From contig JAKBAQ010000026.1 of NCBI GenBank assembly GCA_021808985.1, forward strand, positions 1-18,431: 18,431 nucleotides of DNA. The letters are read 5' to 3'. Below the pieces are notes generated by a model that saw nothing but the letters and a program-made list of their open reading frames with translations, did no database searches and had not been told where the DNA came from. This document shows, in pieces, positions 8,432 to 15,061 of the stretch. Position 1 is the first letter of the stretch. The number at the start of each line of letters is the position of its first letter. The position numbers and the translations under genes were made by a program. This stretch comes from Pseudomonadota bacterium (GTDB lineage Bacteria; Pseudomonadota; Alphaproteobacteria; Acetobacterales; Acetobacteraceae).

Positions 8432-10539
8432 CGCGCCATGCCGTTTGCCTCGCAATAGGCGCGGCGCGCGGCTTCGGTATCGTGCGGGGCGCTCAGTTGC
8501 GCGCTGAGCGCGGCGGCGATCTCGGTTGGGGCGAGCGTGTCTGAAACGGTTTTGATATAGCCGGGCGCAGCGATGTTCTCAGCAAGGTCGCGGCTGGCCA
8601 CGCTTGGCAGCCCGGCAGCTATGCAATCCTGCAAGGCGCCGGAGATGTTGCCGGGCAGCCCCTCGCGCAGTTGCAGCGCGCAATCAGCGGCCAGCAGAAA
8701 GTCGCGGTAATCGCGCTCGGGCACAAAGCTCTGGCCGAACGCCGCCCGGCCGCGAAGCCCCAGTTTTGCGGCCAGTTTCTCGAATGCCGGGGTCTCGGGC
8801 GTGGGTTCGCCCACAAAAACCAGCCGCGTGCCGGGCAGCAGCGCCAGGGCATGCAACGCGGCGGGGATGCCCTTGTTGGAGCTGATGAAGCCCAGGCTGA
8901 TGATCAGCCTTTCATCCGCCGCAATGCCCAGCGCCGCGCGCGCCCGCGCCCGGGCCGCCGCCGTGCGCGGGGTAAAATCGCGCTGGATGGCAAAGGGCAG
9001 ATGTTTTGCCGCCACGCCAAAGCGCGCTGCCACCTCAGCCACCGGCTGCGGGCTGTGAAAGATGAGCGGCCGCGCGGCGCGCGCGAGTTCACCCAGAAAG
9101 CAGGCTTCGCGCAGGCGTTCATCCCTGGCCCAGGCGATGATCTCGCCTGGCGTCACGGGGCGGCCAAGCTCCTGGCTGGCCCAGCTGGCTGCCGGCTTGG
9201 GGCCGTTCCTGGTCGCCAGGCCCAGCAGGCGGGAGTCGTGGCAGAGCACGGCGCTGCCCCATTTCACCGCCAGATCATGAATTTCGCCATGCAGCGGCGC
9301 GTTGCCGACCACGCTCAGCACATGATCATATTTTGGTGAGGTATGGGCGAGCGCGGAGGCCTGCGCGGGGGAGAACAGGGTGGTCTCGGCAAGCGGCGCC
9401 AGCGCGCCGGCCAGGGCGGCGGAGTATCCGGCGATGCCGGATTTTTCCGGCGGCAGCGGGGTGAGCATGGCGATGCGCGGCTTCGCCCGGCGCGAGATGG
9501 CCGGAGCTTGCGGCGCCAGCGCCTGCCAGAGCCCGGCGGCGATGGCCTGGCCGCTGAAGGGGCGCCAGATGTCCGCCTGCGCGGAAATAATTTCCGCCCG
9601 CCGCGCCGCATCATGCGCCAGCGCCTCCAGAATCCCTGCCAGCCCCGCCGCATCCTCGGGCGCGAAACGCTCCGCCGCCGCAACACCCAGGGCGCGGTGG
9701 GCCGGAATGTCGGAGGCGATGGAGGGTACACCGGCGGCGGCGGCCTCGATGACGGGCAGCGAAAATCCTTCCGCCCGCGAGGGGGTAACGACGCAGAGCG
9801 CCCGCGCATAGAGCGCGCGCATCCGCGCATCGCTCACCCGGCCGGGCAGCTCCACTTGCGTGATGGCGCGCAGCCGCGCCGCCGTCTCCGCCCGGCAATT
9901 GCCGCTTATCACCAGTGGAATACGCCGCAGCACCGGACTGGCGGCATGGGCGCGGGCCAGCACCTCGGGGTTCTTGCGGGCGTCATCCCCGCCGACCATG
10001 AGGATATGGCGCGGCGCCTGGGGCATTATGCCCTCGGCCCAGGGCGGCAGGGCCACCCCGGTCACATGCGCGCGCACCGGGCCATAAAGGTCGCGCAGGC
10101 GCTCCGCCGTGGTCTGCGAATTAGGGAAAAACACATCATAGCGCCGCAGCCATGCCATCGCGGCGAAATAATCCAGCCGGTTGAGCGGGTGGGTGAGGTA
10201 GCTCTCCTGCTCGTCGAAGGGAATGAAATCATGCACGCACACCGCCTTGGTGATGCCCGGGGCGTGCAGCAGGCGCGCCAGAAAATGCTGGTCCGGGCTC
10301 ATCGGCGAGGGGTTGAGCAGCACCGCCCCCGGCGATAGGCCCGGCAGGTAGGCATGGGGCGAGAGCAGCGCCGCGCGGGCGGCCATGTCGGCGGGCAATG
10401 GCGGCAGGCTGGGCTCATACAGGCCGATGAACGGCTCCGGCGCATGGGTTATCAGGTTGCGCGCATGGTTGCCGATCCCGCGTTCGGTATAATTGCGGTC
10501 CTGCAGGCAGCGCATGTCGATAATGAGGCGGGGCGGCAT
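8392..10539 (-). CDS. Tandem two-module GT4-type glycosyltransferase
   Basis: The 715-residue product carries two GT-B modules. Module one (about 1-345) starts IIDMRCLQ...RGIGNH, the usual opening of this GT4 subgroup, has HILMVGGDDARKN (178-190) at the start of its nucleotide-sugar-binding half, and has the EX7E motif E257/E265 in RAEGFSLPVIEA. Module two (about 352-715) starts PRIAMLTPLPPEKSGIA, has ISLGFISSNKG (547-557) and REGLPGNISGAL (625-636), where E626 is kept but the second Glu position is Gly634. Such proteins transfer sugars onto cell-surface polysaccharide or glycan precursors in the cytoplasm; the acceptor is unknown. The ATG at 10537-10539 follows GGAAAG by 12 nt. The frame stays open upstream to 11526, but that part is antisense to the FAD gene and is not counted. 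No membrane segments are seen. Confidence 0.9.
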   Translation of the reverse strand: MPPRLIIDMRCLQDRNYTERGIGNHARNLITHAPEPFIGLYEPSLPPLPADMAARAALLSPHAYLPGLSPGAVLLNPSPMSPDQHFLARLLHAPGITKAVCVHDFIPFDEQESYLTHPLNRLDYFAAMAWLRRYDVFFPNSQTTAERLRDLYGPVRAHVTGVALPPWAEGIMPQAPRHILMVGGDDARKNPEVLARAHAASPVLRRIPLVISGNCRAETAARLRAITQVELPGRVSDARMRALYARALCVVTPSRAEGFSLPVIEAAAAGVPSIASDIPAHRALGVAAAERFAPEDAAGLAGILEALAHDAARRAEIISAQADIWRPFSGQAIAAGLWQALAPQAPAISRRAKPRIAMLTPLPPEKSGIAGYSAALAGALAPLAETTLFSPAQASALAHTSPKYDHVLSVVGNAPLHGEIHDLAVKWGSAVLCHDSRLLGLATRNGPKPAASWASQELGRPVTPGEIIAWARDERLREACFLGELARAARPLIFHSPQPVAEVAARFGVAAKHLPFAIQRDFTPRTAAARARARAALGIAADERLIISLGFISSNKGIPAALHALALLPGTRLVFVGEPTPETPAFEKLAAKLGLRGRAAFGQSFVPERDYRDFLLAADCALQLREGLPGNISGALQDCIAAGLPSVASRDLAENIAAPGYIKTVSDTLAPTEIAAALSAQLSAPHDTEAARRAYCEANGMARYAASLLELLELG

Positions 10540-10575
10540 TGGCGTTGCGGGCTTTCCGGTTATAGAGCGCAGATT

Positions 10576-12162
10576 ATGGCAATCCATCGCAAACGCATAA
10601 CCGGCCTGCGCCTGCCCCTCACCCATGAGCCGGCGGCCCTGCGCGCGGCCGTGTGCGCCGCCCTGGGCGTGGCCGACGCGCAGCTGCTCGCCTTCAACGT
10701 GTTCCGCCGCGCCTTCGATGCGCGCAAGAAGAGCGACATCACATTGGTCTACACCATCGATGCCGAGCTGTCCGTACCCGTGGCTCATGGCGAGCCGGTG
10801 CCCGATGTTGCATACAGCTTCGTCGCCCGCGCCAAGGCGCGGCCCGCGCCGCGCCCGGTGGTCATCGGCACCGGGCCGTGCGGCATTTTCGCGGCGCTGG
10901 TGCTGGCGCAGATGGGTTTCGCCCCGCTCATCCTGGAGCGCGGCAAGCTGGTCCGCCAGCGCACGAAGGACACCTGGGGCCTGTGGCGGCGCGGCGTGCT
11001 CAACCCGGAATCCAACGTGCAGTTCGGCGAGGGCGGGGCAGGTACCTTCTCCGACGGCAAGCTCTATTCGCAGATCAAGGACCCGCGCCATCTCGGCCGC
11101 AAGGTGCTCACCGAATTCGTGAAGGCCGGCGCGCCGGAGGAGATCCTCTACATCGCCAAGCCGCATATCGGCACCTTCCGCCTGGTCGGCATGGTGGAGG
11201 CGATGCGCGCGAACATCGAGGCGCTGGGCGGTGAATACCGCTTTGGCGCCAAGGTGGCTGATATCGAAATCACCGAAGGCCAGGTGCGCGCGGTGCTGCT
11301 GGAGTCGGGCGAGCGGATCGAGGCCAGCCACGTGGTGCTGGCCATCGGCCATTCCGCGCGTGATACGTTCGCCATGCTGCACCGGCGCGGCGTGTTCATG
11401 GAGGCGAAGCCCTTTTCGGTCGGCTTTCGCATCGAGCATCCGCAATCGATGATCGACCAGCACCGTTTCGACGCCTTCGCGGGCAACCCCATTCTCGGCG
11501 CGGCGGATTACAAGCTGGTCCACCATGCGGGCAATGGCCGCTCGGTCTATAGTTTCTGCATGTGCCCCGGCGGCACGGTGGTGGCCGCCACCTCCGAGCC
11601 GGGCCGCGTGGTGACCAACGGCATGAGCCAGTATTCGCGCAATGAGCGCAACGCCAATGCGGGCATCGTGGTCGGCATCACCCCGGCGGACTACCCCGGC
11701 GATGTGCTGGCGGGGGTGGAATTTCAGCGCCGCTGGGAGTCAGCCGCCTATGTCGCGGGCGGCGGCACCTATGCCGCGCCGGGGCAGCTGGTGGGCGATT
11801 TCCTGGCCGGGCGGGCTTCAACGGCGTTCGGTGAGGTGCTGCCCTCCTACAAGCCCGGCGTCCACCTCACCGATCTCGCCCCCACCCTGCCGGACTACGC
11901 CATCGCCGCCATCCGCGAGGCGCTGCCGGCTTTTGAGCGGCAGATCCGCGGCTTCTCCCGCCCTGACGCGGTGCTGACCGGGGTGGAAACCCGCACCTCA
12001 TCGCCGGTGCGCATCACCCGCGGGCAGGATTTCTGCTCGCTCAACACGCGCGGGCTGTATCCGGCGGGCGAGGGGGCGGGTTATGCGGGCGGCATTCTCT
12101 CCGCCGGGGTGGACGGCATAAAGGCCGCCGAGGCGGTGGCGCTGAGCCTGACCGGCGGCTGA
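10576..12162 (+). CDS. FAD-dependent oxidoreductase (COG2509 type)
   Basis: The 528-residue protein has an N-terminal non-Rossmann domain (about 1-90, with AFDARKKSDI), then an FAD-binding Rossmann motif VVIGTGPCGIFAA (95-107, normally GxGPAG), a signature stretch SNVQFGEGGAGTFSDGKL (146-163), an FCMCPGG segment (327-333) and the C-terminal FAD motif GEGAGYAGGILSAGVDG (498-514). This combination marks the widespread but poorly characterised COG2509 family of FAD-dependent dehydrogenases. Its substrate is not established. The start is the ATG at 10576; a longer in-frame start at 10354 lies inside the divergent glycosyltransferase gene and was rejected. Only 36 bp separate the two divergent starts, so their promoters must overlap the coding ends. 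The Rrf2 regulator follows in the same direction after 71 bp. Confidence 0.92.
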   Translation: MAIHRKRITGLRLPLTHEPAALRAAVCAALGVADAQLLAFNVFRRAFDARKKSDITLVYTIDAELSVPVAHGEPVPDVAYSFVARAKARPAPRPVVIGTGPCGIFAALVLAQMGFAPLILERGKLVRQRTKDTWGLWRRGVLNPESNVQFGEGGAGTFSDGKLYSQIKDPRHLGRKVLTEFVKAGAPEEILYIAKPHIGTFRLVGMVEAMRANIEALGGEYRFGAKVADIEITEGQVRAVLLESGERIEASHVVLAIGHSARDTFAMLHRRGVFMEAKPFSVGFRIEHPQSMIDQHRFDAFAGNPILGAADYKLVHHAGNGRSVYSFCMCPGGTVVAATSEPGRVVTNGMSQYSRNERNANAGIVVGITPADYPGDVLAGVEFQRRWESAAYVAGGGTYAAPGQLVGDFLAGRASTAFGEVLPSYKPGVHLTDLAPTLPDYAIAAIREALPAFERQIRGFSRPDAVLTGVETRTSSPVRITRGQDFCSLNTRGLYPAGEGAGYAGGILSAGVDGIKAAEAVALSLTGG

Positions 12163-12171
12163 GGCGTATTT

Positions 12172-12198
12172 CCTATCGGTAAACCATGATATAATAGG
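12172..12198 (+). promoter_or_regulatory. Candidate rrf2-gene promoter with overlapping inverted repeat
   Basis: The 71-bp gap before the Rrf2 gene is locally AT-rich. It holds a perfect -10 consensus TATAAT at 12190-12195, with only a weak -35 (TATTTC at 12167-12172, 17-nt spacing). An inverted repeat CCTAT (12172-12176) / ATAGG (12194-12198) spans 27 bp and covers the -10. Rrf2-family proteins such as IscR bind imperfect dyads of about this size ending in AT-rich arms, so autoregulation is plausible. The arms are only 5 bp, so the operator is a hypothesis while the -10 is clear. Confidence 0.5.
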
Positions 12199-12233
12199 GA
12201 TTTATTGCCCGCCACGCCACCAGGAGCCGGAAG

Positions 12234-12674
12234 ATGTTGTCGCAAAAATGCAAATATGCGTTGCAGGCATTGCTCATCCTGGCACGCCAGGCCGGCGATG
12301 AACTGCTCCTGGTCAGCGACATCGCCGAGCGTGAGAACCTGCCGAAAAAATTTCTCGAGGCGATTCTGCTGGAGCTCAACCGCAACGGGCTGGTGCGCAG
12401 CCGCCGGGGCCGTGGCGGCGGCTACGCCCTGGCCAAGCCGGCGGACCTCATCACCTTCGGCCAGGTCGTGCGGATCATGGACGGGCCGTTGGCGCCGCTC
12501 TCCTGCGTGAGCGTGAATTACTACCGCAAATGCGACGATTGCCGCGACGAGCTGACCTGCGAGATCCGCAAGGTGATGCGCCGGGTGCGCGATGCGGTGG
12601 CGCATGAGCTGGATGGCACCTCGCTCGCCCAGGCGGTGGCCGAGGGCAGGGGCCGCGCCCTGCTGGAGGGCTGA
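12234..12674 (+). CDS. Rrf2-family transcriptional regulator with cysteine cluster
   Basis: This 146-residue protein has the Rrf2 winged helix: MLSQKCKYALQALL (1-14), LPKKFLEAILLEL (36-48, recognition helix area) and the wing SRRGRGGGYALAKP (56-69). After the FGQVVRIMDGPLAP linker come cysteines C91, C100, C103 and C109, spaced X8, X2 and X5. IscR and NsrR use three cysteines spaced X5, X5, and RirA X7, X5, so this is an Fe-S-type ligand set with an extra Cys. It could bind an Fe-S cluster or act as a thiol switch. AGGAG at 12222-12226 lies 7 nt before the ATG, a strong ribosome binding site. It sits after the FAD oxidoreductase gene and runs tail to tail into xthA with one base between stops. 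The erpA gene nearby makes an Fe-S link tempting but unproven. Confidence 0.93.
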   Translation: MLSQKCKYALQALLILARQAGDELLLVSDIAERENLPKKFLEAILLELNRNGLVRSRRGRGGGYALAKPADLITFGQVVRIMDGPLAPLSCVSVNYYRKCDDCRDELTCEIRKVMRRVRDAVAHELDGTSLAQAVAEGRGRALLEG

Positions 12675-12681
12675 GTCAGCC
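12669..12681. repeat. Perfect dyad across both convergent stop codons
   Basis: GGCTGA-G-TCAGCC is a perfect 13-bp palindrome centred on the single base (12675) between the rrf2-family stop and the xthA stop. Each arm is the Gly codon plus TGA stop of one gene. The loop is too short to form an RNA hairpin, so it is more likely a by-product of two genes ending in the same codons than a terminator. Confidence 0.6.
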
Positions 12682-13467
12682 GGCCTTGGCGAGCTTCACG
12701 CTCACCGGCACATGGTCCGAGGGCTGCGGTTTCGCGCGCTCATCCTTGTGGATGGTCACATGCGTCAGCCGCTCCGCCAGGCGCGGCGAGAGCAGCTGAA
12801 AATCAATCCGCAGGCCGGCGTTGCGGTCCCACGCCCCGGCCTGGTAGTCCCAGAAGGTGTAGAGCGTCTCGCTGGGGTGGAGCGCGCGGGTGGCGTCGGT
12901 CAGCCCGGTCCATATCAGCGCGTTGAAGGCCGCGCGCGTCTGCGGGCGGATCAGCGCGTCGCCGGCGGGCAGGGCGCGGGGGGCGAAGTCCTCGTCGGTC
13001 GGGCAGACATTGTAATCCCCCGCCAGGATGAAATCGGCATCCCCATCCATGAGCGCCTGCGCATGCGCGCGCAGTGCCGCCATCCAGGCCAGCTTGTAGG
13101 CATATCCCTCATCCCCGCCGGAATTGCCGTTGGGCAAATAGAGATTGCCGACCGTCATGCCCTGGGCGCGCACCTCTATGAAGCGCGCATGCGTGTCGGA
13201 GTCCGGCATGCCCGGCAGTTTGGGGTGCAGCACCTCCACCGGCACGCGGTGCAAAATGGCGACGCCGTTATAGGATTTCTGGCCGACGATCACCGCCTCA
13301 TAGCCGAGATTTTTGAACGCCATGCGCGGAAACTGGTGCTCCTCGCATTTTATCTCCTGCAGCAGCAGCAGTTCCGGCTGCTCGCGGGCGAGAAAATCCG
13401 CCACATGCGCCTCGCGCGTGCGCACCGAGTTCACGTTCCAGGTGGTGAGCTTGATCAAATCAGTCAA
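12676..13467 (-). CDS. xthA: Exodeoxyribonuclease III / AP endonuclease (TTG start)
   Basis: The 263-residue product is the normal size for Xth, which cleaves DNA at abasic sites and has 3'-5' exonuclease and 3'-phosphatase activity in base-excision repair. The metal and catalytic residues of the family are visible: N11 in TWNVNS, E38 in LLQEIK, Y110 in LYLPNG, D151 and N153 in AGDYNV, D222 in RIDF, and D251-H252 in SDHVPV. The proposed start is a TTG at 13465-13467 that overlaps the erpA stop (TTGACTGA, 8-nt overlap); a second TTG three codons later is an alternative, and no ATG is near. No Shine-Dalgarno sequence is visible, so translation is probably coupled to erpA. It ends one base from the facing Rrf2 gene. 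Confidence 0.95.
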   Translation of the reverse strand: MTDLIKLTTWNVNSVRTREAHVADFLAREQPELLLLQEIKCEEHQFPRMAFKNLGYEAVIVGQKSYNGVAILHRVPVEVLHPKLPGMPDSDTHARFIEVRAQGMTVGNLYLPNGNSGGDEGYAYKLAWMAALRAHAQALMDGDADFILAGDYNVCPTDEDFAPRALPAGDALIRPQTRAAFNALIWTGLTDATRALHPSETLYTFWDYQAGAWDRNAGLRIDFQLLSPRLAERLTHVTIHKDERAKPQPSDHVPVSVKLAKAG

Positions 13468-13801
13468 CTGAAAACGACGTGCCGCAGCCGCAGGAGGATT
13501 TGGCGATCGGATTCTTCACCAGAAAATGCGCGCCCATCAGCGAGTCCTTGAAGTCCAGCTCCGCGCCGGCGAGCAGCTCCAGGCTGCTGGGGTCCACCAG
13601 CACGGTCGCCCCGCCCGCCTCGATCACCAGATCCTCGGCCGACTGCTCGGCCGTCAGGTCGAATTTATACTGAAAACCCGCGCAGCCGCCGGCCAGAACC
13701 TCCACGCGCAGCGCCTTTTGCGCCGGCTCGCCGCGCAAAATTTCCGCCACCCTGGCCGCCGCCGCCGCTGAAATCCGGAAAGTTTCAACTGTCTCGCTCA
13801 T
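13460..13801 (-). CDS. erpA: A-type Fe-S carrier protein, ErpA-like
   Basis: The 113-residue protein delivers Fe-S clusters to apoproteins. The three conserved cysteines of A-type carriers are C40 in GGCAGFQY and C104 and C106 in SSCGCG near the C-terminus. The GFQY after the first Cys is typical of ErpA, whereas IscA usually has GMGY, so I favour ErpA. The start is the ATG at 13799-13801; the frame is open 24 codons further upstream, but those residues are Pro/Arg-rich and unlike the family. A GGTGGGG stretch just before the ATG may serve as a rather close ribosome binding site. The stop overlaps the xthA start, so the two form an operon. It diverges from dgt across 110 bp. Confidence 0.93.
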   Translation of the reverse strand: MSETVETFRISAAAAARVAEILRGEPAQKALRVEVLAGGCAGFQYKFDLTAEQSAEDLVIEAGGATVLVDPSSLELLAGAELDFKDSLMGAHFLVKNPIAKSSCGCGTSFSVD

Positions 13802-13911
13802 GCCCCACCATATAGTGCGTCCCGGCCCTGGAGGTAAGGGCGGGGCGCGCGCCAAAATAATGCGGCGCGGCAAGTTTCATTCTCAATGGCACATGGTGTA
13901 AGGCTGAAACT
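13802..13911. other. Divergent erpA/dgt intergenic region
   Basis: This 110-bp gap must hold the promoters of both the erpA-xthA and dgt operons. The erpA-proximal half is GC-rich, and the dgt-proximal part is more AT-rich. A short dyad CATT-CTC-AATG (13878-13888) lies about 24 nt before the dgt ATG. A possible minus-strand -10 (TATATG, complement of 13809-13814) sits so close to erpA that it would give an almost leaderless message, so I do not assert it. No convincing -10/-35 pair was found for dgt. Confidence 0.35.
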
Positions 13912-15054
13912 ATGACGTTAGCTCCCTACGCGGTGCAGGCGGCCCGCTCGCGCGGCCGGCAGTTCGCTGAAATCCACTCCGATGACCGCAGCCCCTACCA
14001 GCGCGACCGCGACCGCGTGGTCCACTGCTCGGCCTTCCGCAAGCTGCAATACAAAACCCAGGTGTTCGTCACCCGCGAGGGCGATTTCTACCGCACCCGG
14101 CTCACCCACAGTCTTGAGGTGGCGCAGATCGCGCGCAGCATCGCGCGCAAGCTGGGGCTGGACGAGGACCTGACCGAGTGCCTCGCCCTGGCGCATGATC
14201 TGGGGCATCCGCCCTTCGGCCATGCGGGGGAGCGCGGCCTCAACGAGGCGCTGGAAGCCTTTGGCGGGTTTGACCATAACGCGCAGAGCCTGCGCGTCGT
14301 CACCCTGCTGGAGCACCGCTACGCGGCGTTTGACGGGCTGAATTTGAGCTGGGAGACCCTGGAGGGCCTGGCCAAGCATAACGGCCCGCTGCGCAACCCG
14401 CCGGCCTATATCGCGGGGTTTGACATCAAATATCCGCTGGACCTGCTGCGCCAGACCTCCGCCGAGGCGCAGGTGGCCGCCTTCGCCGATGACATCGCCT
14501 ACAACACGCATGACATGGATGACGGCCTGCGCGCCGGGCTGTTCGGCTTCGCCGACATCGCCCATCTGCCGCTGATCGGGGGCGCCTTGCGCGAATCCCA
14601 GGCGCTGACGGATGAGACCAACCGCATCCGCCATGAGCTGAGCCGGCGCATGATCAACGCCCTGGTGCATGACGTGCTGCGCGAAAGCGCCGCCCGGCTG
14701 GCGGCCCTGGCCCCGGCTGACGCCGAGGCCATCCGCGACGCCGCCGCCCCGGTGATCGGCTTCTCCCCCGCCCTGGCGGCGGCGCATCGCGAGATCAAGG
14801 CTTTCCTCTTTGAGCGGATGTACCGGCACTGGCGTGTCAACCGCATGACCCATAAGGCCCAGGTGGTTACCGCCGAGCTTGGCCGGCTGCTGCTGGAGCG
14901 CCCCTATCTGCTACCCGATGACTGGCGGGTGCGCGCCGGCGAGCCGGGCAGCGCGCAGGCCGCCATGGCGGTGCGTGACTATGTGGCAGGCATGACCGAC
15001 CGTTACGCCCTGGACGAATACGCAAGATTGACCAACCCGGCGGTGCCGGCCTGA
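13912..15054 (+). CDS. dgt: dGTPase-like deoxynucleoside triphosphate triphosphohydrolase
   Basis: This 380-residue HD-superfamily protein releases triphosphate from dNTPs and helps set nucleotide pools. The metal-binding HD motif is complete: H66 in RTRLTHSLEV, H95-D96 in LAHDLGHPPFGHAGE, and the late Asp in FADDIAYNTHDMDD (D193 or D194). The segment RDRDRVVHCSAFRKLQYKTQVF (split about 31-52) is the usual nucleotide-pocket lead-in. The length fits the shorter, alphaproteobacterial type-2 dGTPase-like proteins, not the roughly 500-residue E. coli Dgt, so preference for dGTP should not be assumed. AAGG at 13900-13903 lies 8 nt before the ATG. It is the first gene of the run dgt-argS-SPOR-nagZ, with 7 nt to argS. 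Confidence 0.94.
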   Translation: MTLAPYAVQAARSRGRQFAEIHSDDRSPYQRDRDRVVHCSAFRKLQYKTQVFVTREGDFYRTRLTHSLEVAQIARSIARKLGLDEDLTECLALAHDLGHPPFGHAGERGLNEALEAFGGFDHNAQSLRVVTLLEHRYAAFDGLNLSWETLEGLAKHNGPLRNPPAYIAGFDIKYPLDLLRQTSAEAQVAAFADDIAYNTHDMDDGLRAGLFGFADIAHLPLIGGALRESQALTDETNRIRHELSRRMINALVHDVLRESAARLAALAPADAEAIRDAAAPVIGFSPALAAAHREIKAFLFERMYRHWRVNRMTHKAQVVTAELGRLLLERPYLLPDDWRVRAGEPGSAQAAMAVRDYVAGMTDRYALDEYARLTNPAVPA

Positions 15055-15061
15055 AAGAGTG

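Noticed and set aside
10354..10575. Longer start for the FAD oxidoreductase
   Set aside because: The extra 74 residues lie antisense within the glycosyltransferase gene and do not resemble the family; ATG 10576 gives a standard-length protein.
10540..11526. In-frame upstream extension of the minus-strand glycosyltransferase to 1044 residues
   Set aside because: The added 329 residues are antisense to the well-supported FAD oxidoreductase, have low-complexity His/Ala/Arg-rich content, and the typical GT4 opening IIDMRCLQ begins only at the ATG at 10539.
13802..13873. 24-codon N-terminal extension of erpA
   Set aside because: Pro/Arg-rich stretch unlike A-type carriers; it would consume most of the only promoter space between erpA and dgt.
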